DNA of 64,000 nucleotides from positions 1-64,000 of the forward strand of contig NZ_LPZN01000014.1 of the NCBI RefSeq assembly GCF_001646655.1, given 5' to 3'. The translations under genes and the position numbers were made by a program. Below, in pieces: positions 35,557 to 42,533 of this stretch (its first letter is position 1; each line of letters opens with the position of its first letter). A model generated the notes under the pieces. It did no database searches. It saw nothing but the letters and a program-made list of their open reading frames with translations, and was not told the DNA's origin. Source of the DNA: Rhodococcus gordoniae (GTDB lineage: Bacteria; Actinomycetota; Actinomycetes; Mycobacteriales; Mycobacteriaceae).

Positions 35557-36428
35557 TACTTGGACCCTTCCTGGACCGGGCGCGCGCTCGCGGCCATCGA
35601 CTTGGCGTTCATGCCGCCGAGAGAGTCGGTGCCGACCTCGGCGTTGTACGAATGGGCGAAGTGGTGCAGCCCGAAGACCGAGTCCATGCCGTTGCGCATG
35701 CCCATCTGGTCCTCGCACTGGTTGACGGCACGCTTGGTGAGCGCGAGACCGAAACGGGGCATCTCCGCGATGCGGGCGGCGAGGGCGAGGGTCTCGGACT
35801 CGAGCTGCTCACGCGGGACGACACGGTTGACCATGCCGACCTCGTACGCGCGCTGCGCCGAGAAACGATCGCCGGTGTAGAGGATCTCCTTCGCGAAACG
35901 CGTCCCGAGGACCCACGGGTGGGCGAAGTACTCGACACCCGGGATACCCATGCGCACGACCGGGTCGGAGAAGAAGGCGTCGTCGGACGCGACGATGAGA
36001 TCGCACACCCAGGCCAGCATCAGGCCGCCGGCGATGCACGCACCCTGCACCGAGGCGATGGTGGGCTTGGGGATCTCACGCCAGCGGCGGCACATCCCCA
36101 GGTACACCTCCATCTCACGCGCGTAGCGCTGGTCGCCGCCCTCCTTGTCGACGTGGTCCCACCACATGACGGCCTTGTTCTCGTAGTGGACGTGATGGTC
36201 GCGGCCCGGGGTGCCCAGATCGTGACCGGCGGAGAAGTGCTTGCCGTTGCCGGCCAGCACGATCACCTTCACCTCGTCGTCCTCGACGGCCTTCTCGAAG
36301 GCCGCGTCGAGGGCGTAGGTCATGACCGAGTTCTGGGCGTTGCGATAGTCGGGTCGGTTGAGAGTGACGATCGCGATGCCGTCGCGCACCTCGTAGGTGA
36401 CGACATCGGGTTCGTACGGGACGGTCAT
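35556..36428 (-). CDS. Enoyl-CoA hydratase/isomerase inserted in the HIP operon
   Basis: 290 residues, crotonase fold. Visible: VTLNRPDYRNAQNSVMTYAL, GKHFSAGHDLGTPGRD (first oxyanion-hole segment), VQGACIAGGLMLAWVCDLIV (second oxyanion segment) and DPVVRMGIPGVEYFAHPW. The catalytic Glu position of classical hydratases is not clear. It lies between fadD3 and fadE31 with 4-bp and 1-bp overlaps, so it belongs to the operon and to the KstR2 regulon by inference; in mycobacteria the fadD3-fadE31 genes are adjacent as I recall, so the insertion is lineage-specific. A hydratase or hydrolase step on a HIP-CoA derivative is plausible. Confidence 0.86.
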   Translation of the reverse strand: MTVPYEPDVVTYEVRDGIAIVTLNRPDYRNAQNSVMTYALDAAFEKAVEDDEVKVIVLAGNGKHFSAGHDLGTPGRDHHVHYENKAVMWWDHVDKEGGDQRYAREMEVYLGMCRRWREIPKPTIASVQGACIAGGLMLAWVCDLIVASDDAFFSDPVVRMGIPGVEYFAHPWVLGTRFAKEILYTGDRFSAQRAYEVGMVNRVVPREQLESETLALAARIAEMPRFGLALTKRAVNQCEDQMGMRNGMDSVFGLHHFAHSYNAEVGTDSLGGMNAKSMAASARPVQEGSK

Positions 36429-37972
36429 GACTTCTCCTCACGCAGAACGTTCTTCAATACCTTGCCGGACGGGTTTCGGGGCAGCGCATCGACGAACCGT
36501 ACCGAGCGCGGTGCCTTGAAGTTGGCGAGTTTCTCTCTGGCATACGCGATCACGTCGTCCTCGGTGAGGGGATGCCCGTCCAGCGGGACGACGAAGGCGC
36601 GTCCCACCTCGCCCATGCGCCCGTCGGGAACACCGATCACGGCGACCTCGTGTACACCCGGCAGGCGCAGGAGGGCCGCCTCGACCTCGGCGGGATACAC
36701 GTTGAATCCGCCGCTGATGTACATGTCCTTGAGCCGGTCGGTGATGTCGAGATAACCGCGGTCGTCGAGGACACCCACATCACCGGTGTGGAGCCAGCCG
36801 TCCTCGTCGATCGTCTTCGCGGTGGCTTCGGGGTCGTCGAGATAGCCCAACATCACATTGGGGCCGCGCAGGAGGATCTCGCCCTTGTCGCCGATGCGTA
36901 CCTCGAAGTCGGCGGTGGCGCGACCCGACGAGGTCGACACGGTCACGGGATCGTCGTCGATACGGCACATCGTGGCCACCACGGCTTCGGTCTGCCCGTA
37001 GGCGGTGAGCACCGCGTCGAAGCTCAGCTCGGTCTGCATACGTTCGACGAGGGAGACGGGCACGGGTGCGGCGCCGGTGACGGCGATGCGCAGGTTGCTC
37101 AGGTCGTAGTCGTCGCGACGCGGGTGGTCGAGGATGCTCTGGTAGATCGTCGGTGCGCCGGGCAGCACACTGATGTTCTCCTGCGCGACGATGGCCATGA
37201 CCTTCTCGGTGTCGAAGACCGCCATCGGCACGACGGTGGAGCCGGCGAGCAGCGCGGCGACGAAACCCGCCTTGTAGCCGAAGCTGTGGAAGAACGGGTT
37301 GATGATCAGGTAGTTGTCGTCGGGGGTCAGCGCGGCGCATTCGGCCCAGGCCTGTGCGACACCGATCAACTGACGGTGTGCGCTCAGGACGCCTTTGCTG
37401 CGGCCTGTCGTGCCGGATGTGAAGAGGATGTCGCACACGTCGTCGGGCCGTACCGATCGCGCGCGCTCGTCCGCCTGCTCGAGCAATCGCTCCGTGGCAA
37501 GACCGAGGAAGTCCTCCCACTCGAAGACATCGCCGCGCGGGGTGTCGTTGCCACCCAGTGGGATTCGTATCACCGTGGGAACGGTGAGGTCGGGCGCGGC
37601 CTCACACAGGGCAGCGAATCGGTCGGAGCCGAGGAAGTCGCCCGCGACGACGAGGGCGGCGGCCCGCACGCGTTCGACGATGTCGGCTGCCTCGCTGCCG
37701 GTGTACCGGGTGTTGACGGGGACGACGACCCCACCCGCCCAGTGCACGCCCAGTGCGGCGACCTCCCAGTGGAAGGTGTTCGGGGACCAGATCGCGACGC
37801 GCTCACCGGGTTGCAGACCCCGTGCCACGAGCGCGGCAGCGAAAGCCCGGACGTGTTCGTGCAGTCGAGCGAAACTCAATCGGATGTCGCCGTCGACGAG
37901 GGCGCACCGGTCGGCGTGGTCGCGGACGGCACGGTTGAGGGCGGCCGGCGTGGTTCCGGGTGTTGTGTTCAC
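36425..37972 (-). CDS. fadD3: HIP-CoA synthetase FadD3
   Basis: 515 residues, ANL-superfamily acyl-CoA ligase. Motifs: ILFTSGTTGRSKGVLSAH (AMP/phosphate loop), YGQTEAVVATM (A5), GWLHTGDVGVLDDRGYLDI (A7), RLKDMYISGGFNVYPAEVE (A8 hinge) and the catalytic Lys in PRNPSGKVLKNVL. FadD3 activates HIP, the hexahydroindanone propionate left after HsaD, with ATP and CoA, and so starts ring C/D breakdown. GTG 37972 lies 8 bp after the KstR2-type palindrome, so the transcript is short-leadered or leaderless. Divergent from fadE30; first gene of a five-gene leftward operon. Confidence 0.92.
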   Translation of the reverse strand: MNTTPGTTPAALNRAVRDHADRCALVDGDIRLSFARLHEHVRAFAAALVARGLQPGERVAIWSPNTFHWEVAALGVHWAGGVVVPVNTRYTGSEAADIVERVRAAALVVAGDFLGSDRFAALCEAAPDLTVPTVIRIPLGGNDTPRGDVFEWEDFLGLATERLLEQADERARSVRPDDVCDILFTSGTTGRSKGVLSAHRQLIGVAQAWAECAALTPDDNYLIINPFFHSFGYKAGFVAALLAGSTVVPMAVFDTEKVMAIVAQENISVLPGAPTIYQSILDHPRRDDYDLSNLRIAVTGAAPVPVSLVERMQTELSFDAVLTAYGQTEAVVATMCRIDDDPVTVSTSSGRATADFEVRIGDKGEILLRGPNVMLGYLDDPEATAKTIDEDGWLHTGDVGVLDDRGYLDITDRLKDMYISGGFNVYPAEVEAALLRLPGVHEVAVIGVPDGRMGEVGRAFVVPLDGHPLTEDDVIAYAREKLANFKAPRSVRFVDALPRNPSGKVLKNVLREEKS

Positions 37973-37979
37973 GTAGCTC

Positions 37980-38003
37980 CCTACCTAGCAATTGCTTGGT
38001 AGG
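37980..38003. promoter_or_regulatory. KstR2 operator between fadD3 and fadE30
   Basis: A 24-bp palindrome with one mismatched pair, core ACCTAGCAATTGCTTGGT. The core matches ACCAAGCGATTGCTTGGT at 52728-52745 and contains the CAAG/CTTG arms reported for KstR2. It separates the divergent fadD3 and fadE30 starts and can control both. Confidence 0.85.
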
Positions 38004-38016
38004 TTATCGTACAGAC

Positions 38017-39225
38017 GTGCACGAGAGCGAGAGCCAGGACAATGCGGAGTTCGCAGCCACCGTACGACAGTGGCTCGAAGACAACCTGACCGGCGAGTTC
38101 GCCGAGCTCAGGGGGAAGGGTGGGCCCGGAAGCGAACACGAATTCTTCGATCAGCGACTCGCGTGGGACCGCCACCTGGCGGCCGCCGGATGGACCTGCA
38201 TCGGGTGGCCCACCGAGTACGGCGGTCGCGGTGCGAGCATGGATCAACGGGTGATCTTCCACGAGGAGTACGCGAAGGCGAACGCGCCCGCACGCGTCAA
38301 CCACCTCGGTGAGGAACTGCTCGGCCCCACCCTCATCGCCTTCGGGACCGAGGAGCAGAAGAAGCGCTTCCTGCCCGGGATCCGCAACGTCACCGAACTG
38401 TGGGCGCAGGGATACTCCGAGCCGGGCGCCGGCTCCGACCTCGCCAACGTCTCCACCACCGCGCGCCTCGAAGGCGACAAGTGGGTGATCAACGGCCAGA
38501 AGGTCTGGACGTCGCTCGCCCACGTCGCGCAATGGGCGTTCGTCGTCGCCCGGACCGAACCCGGCTCGACCCGCCACCACGGTCTGAGCTTCCTGCTCGT
38601 CCCGCTCGATCAGCCCGGCGTGACGGTGCGGCCCATCCAGCAGCTCACCGGTACCTCCGAGTTCAACGAGGTCTTCTTCGACGACGCCGTCACCGACGCC
38701 GACCTCGTCGTCGGTGCCCCCGGCGACGGGTGGAAGGTCGCGATGGGTCTGCTGACCTTCGAACGCGGCGTCTCGACGCTCGGTCAGCAGATCGGCTTCG
38801 CCCGCGAGCTCGACGGCGTCGTCGAGATCGCCCGCGGTAACGGGGCGTTCGACGATCCGCACATCCGCGAACGGATCGCACGCGCGCGAATCGGGTTGCG
38901 TGTCATGCGCGCTCACGCGCTACGTACACTCGGCGACGCCGACCCCGGACAAGCCTCGGTCGCGAAGTTGCTGTGGGCCGGCTGGCACCGTGACCTCGGG
39001 GAGCTGGCGATGGACGTGCAGGGCGCGTCGTCGCTCGTCGGACCGGACCACGACCATGCCGGGACTCCTTCCGACCTCACCGATCCCGAGCATCTCGAAC
39101 TCGCGGAGTGGCAGCGCCTGTTCCTGTTCACCCGCGCCGACACCATCTACGGCGGATCCAACGAGGTCCAGCGCAACATCATCGCCGAGCGTGTGCTCGG
39201 CCTTCCCCGGGAGGCACGTCCGTGA
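38017..39225 (+). CDS. fadE30: Acyl-CoA dehydrogenase FadE30 (HIP pathway)
   Basis: 402 residues, complete acyl-CoA dehydrogenase: CIGWPTEYGGRGASMDQRVI, LWAQGYSEPGAGSDLANVST, INGQKVWTSLAHVAQWAFVV and the C-terminal YGGSNEVQRNIIAERVLGLP. In mycobacteria FadE30 dehydrogenates 5-hydroxy-HIP-CoA in its propionyl side chain, the first oxidation after FadD3. GTG 38017 begins the reading VHESESQ and lies 13 bp after the KstR2-type palindrome; no good ribosome site is seen, so a short leader is likely. The stop overlaps the next start (GTGA). Confidence 0.92.
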   Translation: MHESESQDNAEFAATVRQWLEDNLTGEFAELRGKGGPGSEHEFFDQRLAWDRHLAAAGWTCIGWPTEYGGRGASMDQRVIFHEEYAKANAPARVNHLGEELLGPTLIAFGTEEQKKRFLPGIRNVTELWAQGYSEPGAGSDLANVSTTARLEGDKWVINGQKVWTSLAHVAQWAFVVARTEPGSTRHHGLSFLLVPLDQPGVTVRPIQQLTGTSEFNEVFFDDAVTDADLVVGAPGDGWKVAMGLLTFERGVSTLGQQIGFARELDGVVEIARGNGAFDDPHIRERIARARIGLRVMRAHALRTLGDADPGQASVAKLLWAGWHRDLGELAMDVQGASSLVGPDHDHAGTPSDLTDPEHLELAEWQRLFLFTRADTIYGGSNEVQRNIIAERVLGLPREARP

Positions 39226-40037
39226 CCGTTTCACCCCACACCACCTCGCCCCTCGCGACCCCGCCCGCCGAGACCCCCGGTCACGGCCTCCTCGCCGGTA
39301 AGAAGGTCGTCGTCACCGCCGCGGCCGGCACCGGGATCGGATTCTCGTCCGCACGGCGGGCGCTGCTCGAGGGTGCCGATGTGCTGATCTCCGACTTCCA
39401 CGAGCGTCGTCTCGGGGAGGCCGCGGACAAGCTGGCCGCGGAATTCCCGGAACAGCAGGTCGCGTCGATCGTGTGCGACGTCTCGTCCACCGAACAGGTC
39501 GACGCCCTGATCAGCGGTGCGGCCGAGACTCTCGGGCGTATCGATGTGCTGATCAACAATGCCGGTCTCGGCGGTGAGACCCCGGTCGTGGACATGACCG
39601 ACGAGCAATGGGATCGCGTCCTCGACATCACCCTCACCAGCACCTTCCGCGCGACCCGCGCGGCACTGCGGTACTTCCGCTCGGTCGATCACGGCGGTGT
39701 GCTGGTCAACAACGCGTCGGTGCTCGGCTGGCGCGCGCAGCACTCGCAGGCGCACTACGCGGCGGCGAAGGCCGGCGTCATGGCACTCACCAGGTGCTCC
39801 GCGATCGAGGCCGCCGAATACGGTGTGCGCATCAACGCCGTCGCCCCGTCCATCGCCCGGCATCCCTTCCTCGCGAAGGTCACCAGCGAGGAACTGCTCG
39901 ACAATCTGGCCGCCGGTGAGGCGTTCGGACGGGCTGCGGAGGTCTGGGAGGTCGCGGCGACGATCGCGATGCTCGCCAGCGACTACACGACCTATCTGAC
40001 CGGCGAGGTCGTGTCGATCTCCTCGCAGCGCGCGTGA
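39222..40037 (+). CDS. ipdF: SDR dehydrogenase IpdF (HIP pathway)
   Basis: 271 residues, short-chain dehydrogenase with a ~25-residue N-terminal extension. Motifs: VVVTAAAGTGIGFSSARRAL (TGxxxGIG variant), INNAGLGGETP, Ser in NNASVLGWRAQ and YAAAKAGVM (Tyr-x3-Lys). The gene corresponds by position (behind fadE30, before kstR2) and similarity to mycobacterial Rv3559c/IpdF, proposed to oxidise the 5-hydroxyl of the HIP-CoA intermediate. GTG 39222 overlaps the fadE30 stop. A strong hairpin follows the stop at 40037. Confidence 0.88.
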   Translation: MTVSPHTTSPLATPPAETPGHGLLAGKKVVVTAAAGTGIGFSSARRALLEGADVLISDFHERRLGEAADKLAAEFPEQQVASIVCDVSSTEQVDALISGAAETLGRIDVLINNAGLGGETPVVDMTDEQWDRVLDITLTSTFRATRAALRYFRSVDHGGVLVNNASVLGWRAQHSQAHYAAAKAGVMALTRCSAIEAAEYGVRINAVAPSIARHPFLAKVTSEELLDNLAAGEAFGRAAEVWEVAATIAMLASDYTTYLTGEVVSISSQRA

Positions 40038-40043
40038 CCGCGT

Positions 40044-40088
40044 CCGTGCGCGGTTCCCGTCACGCCTGCGCTCGGGAACCGCGCACGG
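40044..40088 (+). terminator. Hairpin terminator after ipdF
   Basis: A perfect 16-bp inverted repeat (CCGTGCGCGGTTCCCG and complement) with a 13-base loop starts 6 bp after the ipdF stop and ends 20 bp before the kstR2 start. It may terminate or attenuate fadE30-ipdF transcription before kstR2. Confidence 0.75.
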
Positions 40089-40108
40089 CAGCTTGAAAGG
40101 ATGTCTCC

Positions 40109-40720
40109 ATGACTCCATCCCGCGACGACACCAACGGCAAGTCCGGACGCCGTGCCGAACTGCTCGACATCGCCGCCGATCTGTTCGCCTCCCGCGGTGT
40201 CAGAGCAACCACCGTGCGCGACATCGCCGACGCGGCGGGAATCCTCTCCGGCAGCCTCTACCACCACTTCGACTCCAAGGAGTCCATGGTGGACGAGATC
40301 CTGCGCGCGTTCCTCGACGACCTGTTCGACCGGTACCGCAAGATCGTCGCGTCCGGTCTTTCTTCCCGCGACACCCTCGCGGCACTCGTGACGACCTCCT
40401 ACGACGCGATCGACAAGTCGCATCCGGCAGTGGCCATCTATCAGGGCGAGGCCAAGCATCTCGAAGGGGAGCGTTTCGCGTACATCGCCGAACTCCACAT
40501 CGAGTTCCGAGAGCTGTGGGTGGGGGTGATCGAACGCGGTGTCGCAGACGGCTCGTTCCGGCCGGACGTCGACGTCGAACTCGTCTTCCGGTTCCTGCGC
40601 GACACGGTCTGGGTCGCGGTCCGCTGGTACCGGCCGGGGGGGCCGCTCAGTATCGAACAGGTTGCCCAGCAGTATCTCTCCATCGTTCTCGACGGACTGT
40701 CGAACCAGAATTCCAGTTAA
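40109..40720 (+). CDS. kstR2: TetR-family repressor KstR2
   Basis: 203 residues. HTH: LLDIAADLFASRGVRATTVR, then DIADAAGILSGSLYHHFDSK, the typical TetR recognition part. The C-terminal domain binds HIP-CoA in studied KstR2 proteins, which then release the HIP-pathway promoters; features such as YQGEAKHLEGERFAYI and FRFLRDTVWVAVRWYRPGG match the family as I recall. ATG 40109 has GAAAGG eight bases upstream. The gene lies between ipdF and fadA6 as in mycobacteria. No operator palindrome is visible directly before it, so autoregulation may go through the fadE30 promoter. Confidence 0.92.
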   Translation: MTPSRDDTNGKSGRRAELLDIAADLFASRGVRATTVRDIADAAGILSGSLYHHFDSKESMVDEILRAFLDDLFDRYRKIVASGLSSRDTLAALVTTSYDAIDKSHPAVAIYQGEAKHLEGERFAYIAELHIEFRELWVGVIERGVADGSFRPDVDVELVFRFLRDTVWVAVRWYRPGGPLSIEQVAQQYLSIVLDGLSNQNSS

Positions 40721-40729
40721 GGAGCAGCA

Positions 40730-41878
40730 ATGACCGAGGTCTACATCGTCGACGCGGTACGCACCCCGATCGGCAAGAAGAACGGCGGTCTGTCCGGCGT
40801 GCATCCGGCCGATCTCGGCGCGCACGTCATCAAGGCCGTCGTCGAGCGCACGGGTATCGACCCGGCCGACGTCGACGACGTGGTCTTCGGCTGCGTCGAC
40901 GCCATCGGTGGGCAGGCCGGCAATATCGCCCGTACCTCGTGGCTCGCCGCCGGTTACCCGCAGCACGTGCCGGGCGTGACCGTCGACCGTCAGTGCGGGT
41001 CGAGCCAGCAGGCGCTGCACTTCGGAGCCCAGGCGATCCTCAGCAACACCGCCGACCTCATCATCGCCGGCGGCGTGCAGAACATGTCGCAGATCCCGAT
41101 CTCCGCGGCCATGATCGTCGGCCAGCAGTACGGTTTCGACACCCCCTTCGGCGGGTCGACCGGCTGGACCGAGCGTTACGGCAGCGACGAGGTCTCCCAG
41201 TTCAAGGGCGCCGAGATGATCGCCGAGAAGTGGGACCTCAGCCGTGAGGAACTCGAGAAGTGGGCGTTGCAGAGCCACGAGCGCGCCAAGGCGGCCATCG
41301 CCGAGGGTCGCTTCGAGAACGAGATCGTGCCGCTCGGCGACGCCGCCGTCGACGAAGGACCGCGCGAGACCAGCCTCGAGAAGATGGCCTCGCTGCAGAC
41401 CCTCGTCGAAGGGGGCCGTCTGACCGCGGCGGTCGCGAGCCAGATCTCCGACGGTGCGTCCGCGGTGCTGCTCGCCTCGGACGAGGCCGTGAAGAAGTAC
41501 GGCCTGAAGCCGCGCGCCCGCATCCACCATCTCAGCGCCCGCGGCGACGACCCGATCTTCATGCTCACCGCTCCGATCCCGGCGACGCAGTACGCGCTCG
41601 AGAAGACGGGTCTGACGATCGACGACATCGATCTGATCGAGATCAACGAGGCCTTCGCGCCCGTCGTCCTGGCGTGGATCAAGGAGATCGGCGCCGACCC
41701 GTCGAAGGTCAACGTCAACGGTGGTGCGATCGCCCTCGGCCACCCGCTCGGCGCGACCGGCACCAAGCTCATGGGGACGCTGCTCAACGAACTCGAGCGC
41801 ACCGGTGGCCGCTACGGCCTGCTCACCATCTGCGAGGGTGGCGGCACCGCCAATGTGACCATCATCGAACGCGTCTGA
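40730..41878 (+). CDS. fadA6: Thiolase FadA6 (HIP pathway)
   Basis: 382 residues, thiolase. Active-site Cys in VDRQCGSSQQALHFGAQ, NEAFAPVV and the His of GGAIALGHPLGATG, with the second Cys region LLTICEGGGTANVTIIERV (Cys-Glu-Gly-Gly). The gene adjoins kstR2 and is closely similar to mycobacterial FadA6, which thiolyses the ring-opened CoA intermediate of the C/D ring pathway. ATG 40730 follows TAAGGAGCAGC nine bp after the kstR2 stop, so both are co-transcribed. A long two-part hairpin lies downstream at 41894. Confidence 0.92.
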   Translation: MTEVYIVDAVRTPIGKKNGGLSGVHPADLGAHVIKAVVERTGIDPADVDDVVFGCVDAIGGQAGNIARTSWLAAGYPQHVPGVTVDRQCGSSQQALHFGAQAILSNTADLIIAGGVQNMSQIPISAAMIVGQQYGFDTPFGGSTGWTERYGSDEVSQFKGAEMIAEKWDLSREELEKWALQSHERAKAAIAEGRFENEIVPLGDAAVDEGPRETSLEKMASLQTLVEGGRLTAAVASQISDGASAVLLASDEAVKKYGLKPRARIHHLSARGDDPIFMLTAPIPATQYALEKTGLTIDDIDLIEINEAFAPVVLAWIKEIGADPSKVNVNGGAIALGHPLGATGTKLMGTLLNELERTGGRYGLLTICEGGGTANVTIIERV

Positions 41879-41893
41879 TCTGCTCCTTCACCT

Positions 41894-41955
41894 CCGCGCG
41901 CCCGTTCGTCATCCGCTACAGCGATTGCTGTAGCGGATGGACAGCGGGCGCGCGG
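41894..41955 (+). terminator. Two-tier hairpin terminator after fadA6
   Basis: An outer perfect 11-bp stem (CCGCGCGCCCG / CGGGCGCGCGG) and an inner perfect 13-bp stem (CATCCGCTACAGC / GCTGTAGCGGATG) with a 4-base loop, separated by five-base internal bulges, follow the fadA6 stop by 15 bp. Confidence 0.85.
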
Positions 41956-41995
41956 ATGTATGGTCCGGCACTCGGGTGGCGTCTACCCTCGAAGC

Positions 41996-42265
41996 ATGTG
42001 CCGGAACATCACGGGGCTGCGCGGGCTCGAGCCGGCTGCGACCGCCGAGGAGATCGAAGCGGCCGCACGGCAGTACGTCCGTAAGGTCAGCGGAATCACC
42101 ACACTCTCCGATGCCACGCGTGAACCCTTCGAACAGGCCGTCGCCGAGGTCACCGCGACGACCACTCGGCTGCTCGGGGCGCTTCCCGCGCGGCGGCAAC
42201 CGCCGCCGACGGTTCCGCCGCTTCGGCGACCCGAGGTACGCGCGAGGATCGCCGCACGCGGCTGA
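41996..42265 (+). CDS. DUF2277 small protein
   Basis: 89 residues. It begins with MCRNITGLRGLEPAATAEEI, the family signature of DUF2277 (conserved MCRNI start), followed by AARQYVRKVSGITTLSD and a helical part; the C-terminal PPPTVPPLRRPEVRARIAA is basic. Function unknown; homologues are common in soil bacteria as free-standing genes. ATG 41996 fits the conserved start exactly. It lies 40 bp after the fadA6 terminator and is probably transcribed alone. Confidence 0.85.
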   Translation: MCRNITGLRGLEPAATAEEIEAAARQYVRKVSGITTLSDATREPFEQAVAEVTATTTRLLGALPARRQPPPTVPPLRRPEVRARIAARG

Positions 42266-42533
42266 CCCGCGACCGGGTCGTCGAGTCGTGGTACAGCGGG
42301 TGGCGCCGGTCCGGAACGGTACGGAACTCGAACGTCGGCCCGCTCGGCGGTGATCACCTCGCATACCCGCGACCGGCGCATGTGCTGCGCTCGGAGACGG
42401 CGTATCGAGACATGCAAGTCCCGTCGGCGAACCGGCCGGGTCGGGTAGCGTCACGTTGGTCAGCAGCGTGCACGTTGTCGAGGACCGTAACGGGCGGTAT
42501 ACGGAGTCGCGACGGTCCTGGTGAGGAGCCGAT

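Noticed and set aside
40101-40103. ATG at 40101 as kstR2 start
   Set aside because: It is out of frame with the TetR protein; ATG 40109 is in frame and well spaced from GAAAGG.
42349-42358. GGTGATCACC before cstA as operator shared with the second kshA
   Set aside because: Only the outer bases match the palindrome at 58607-58622, the centre differs, and short palindromes of this kind are expected by chance.
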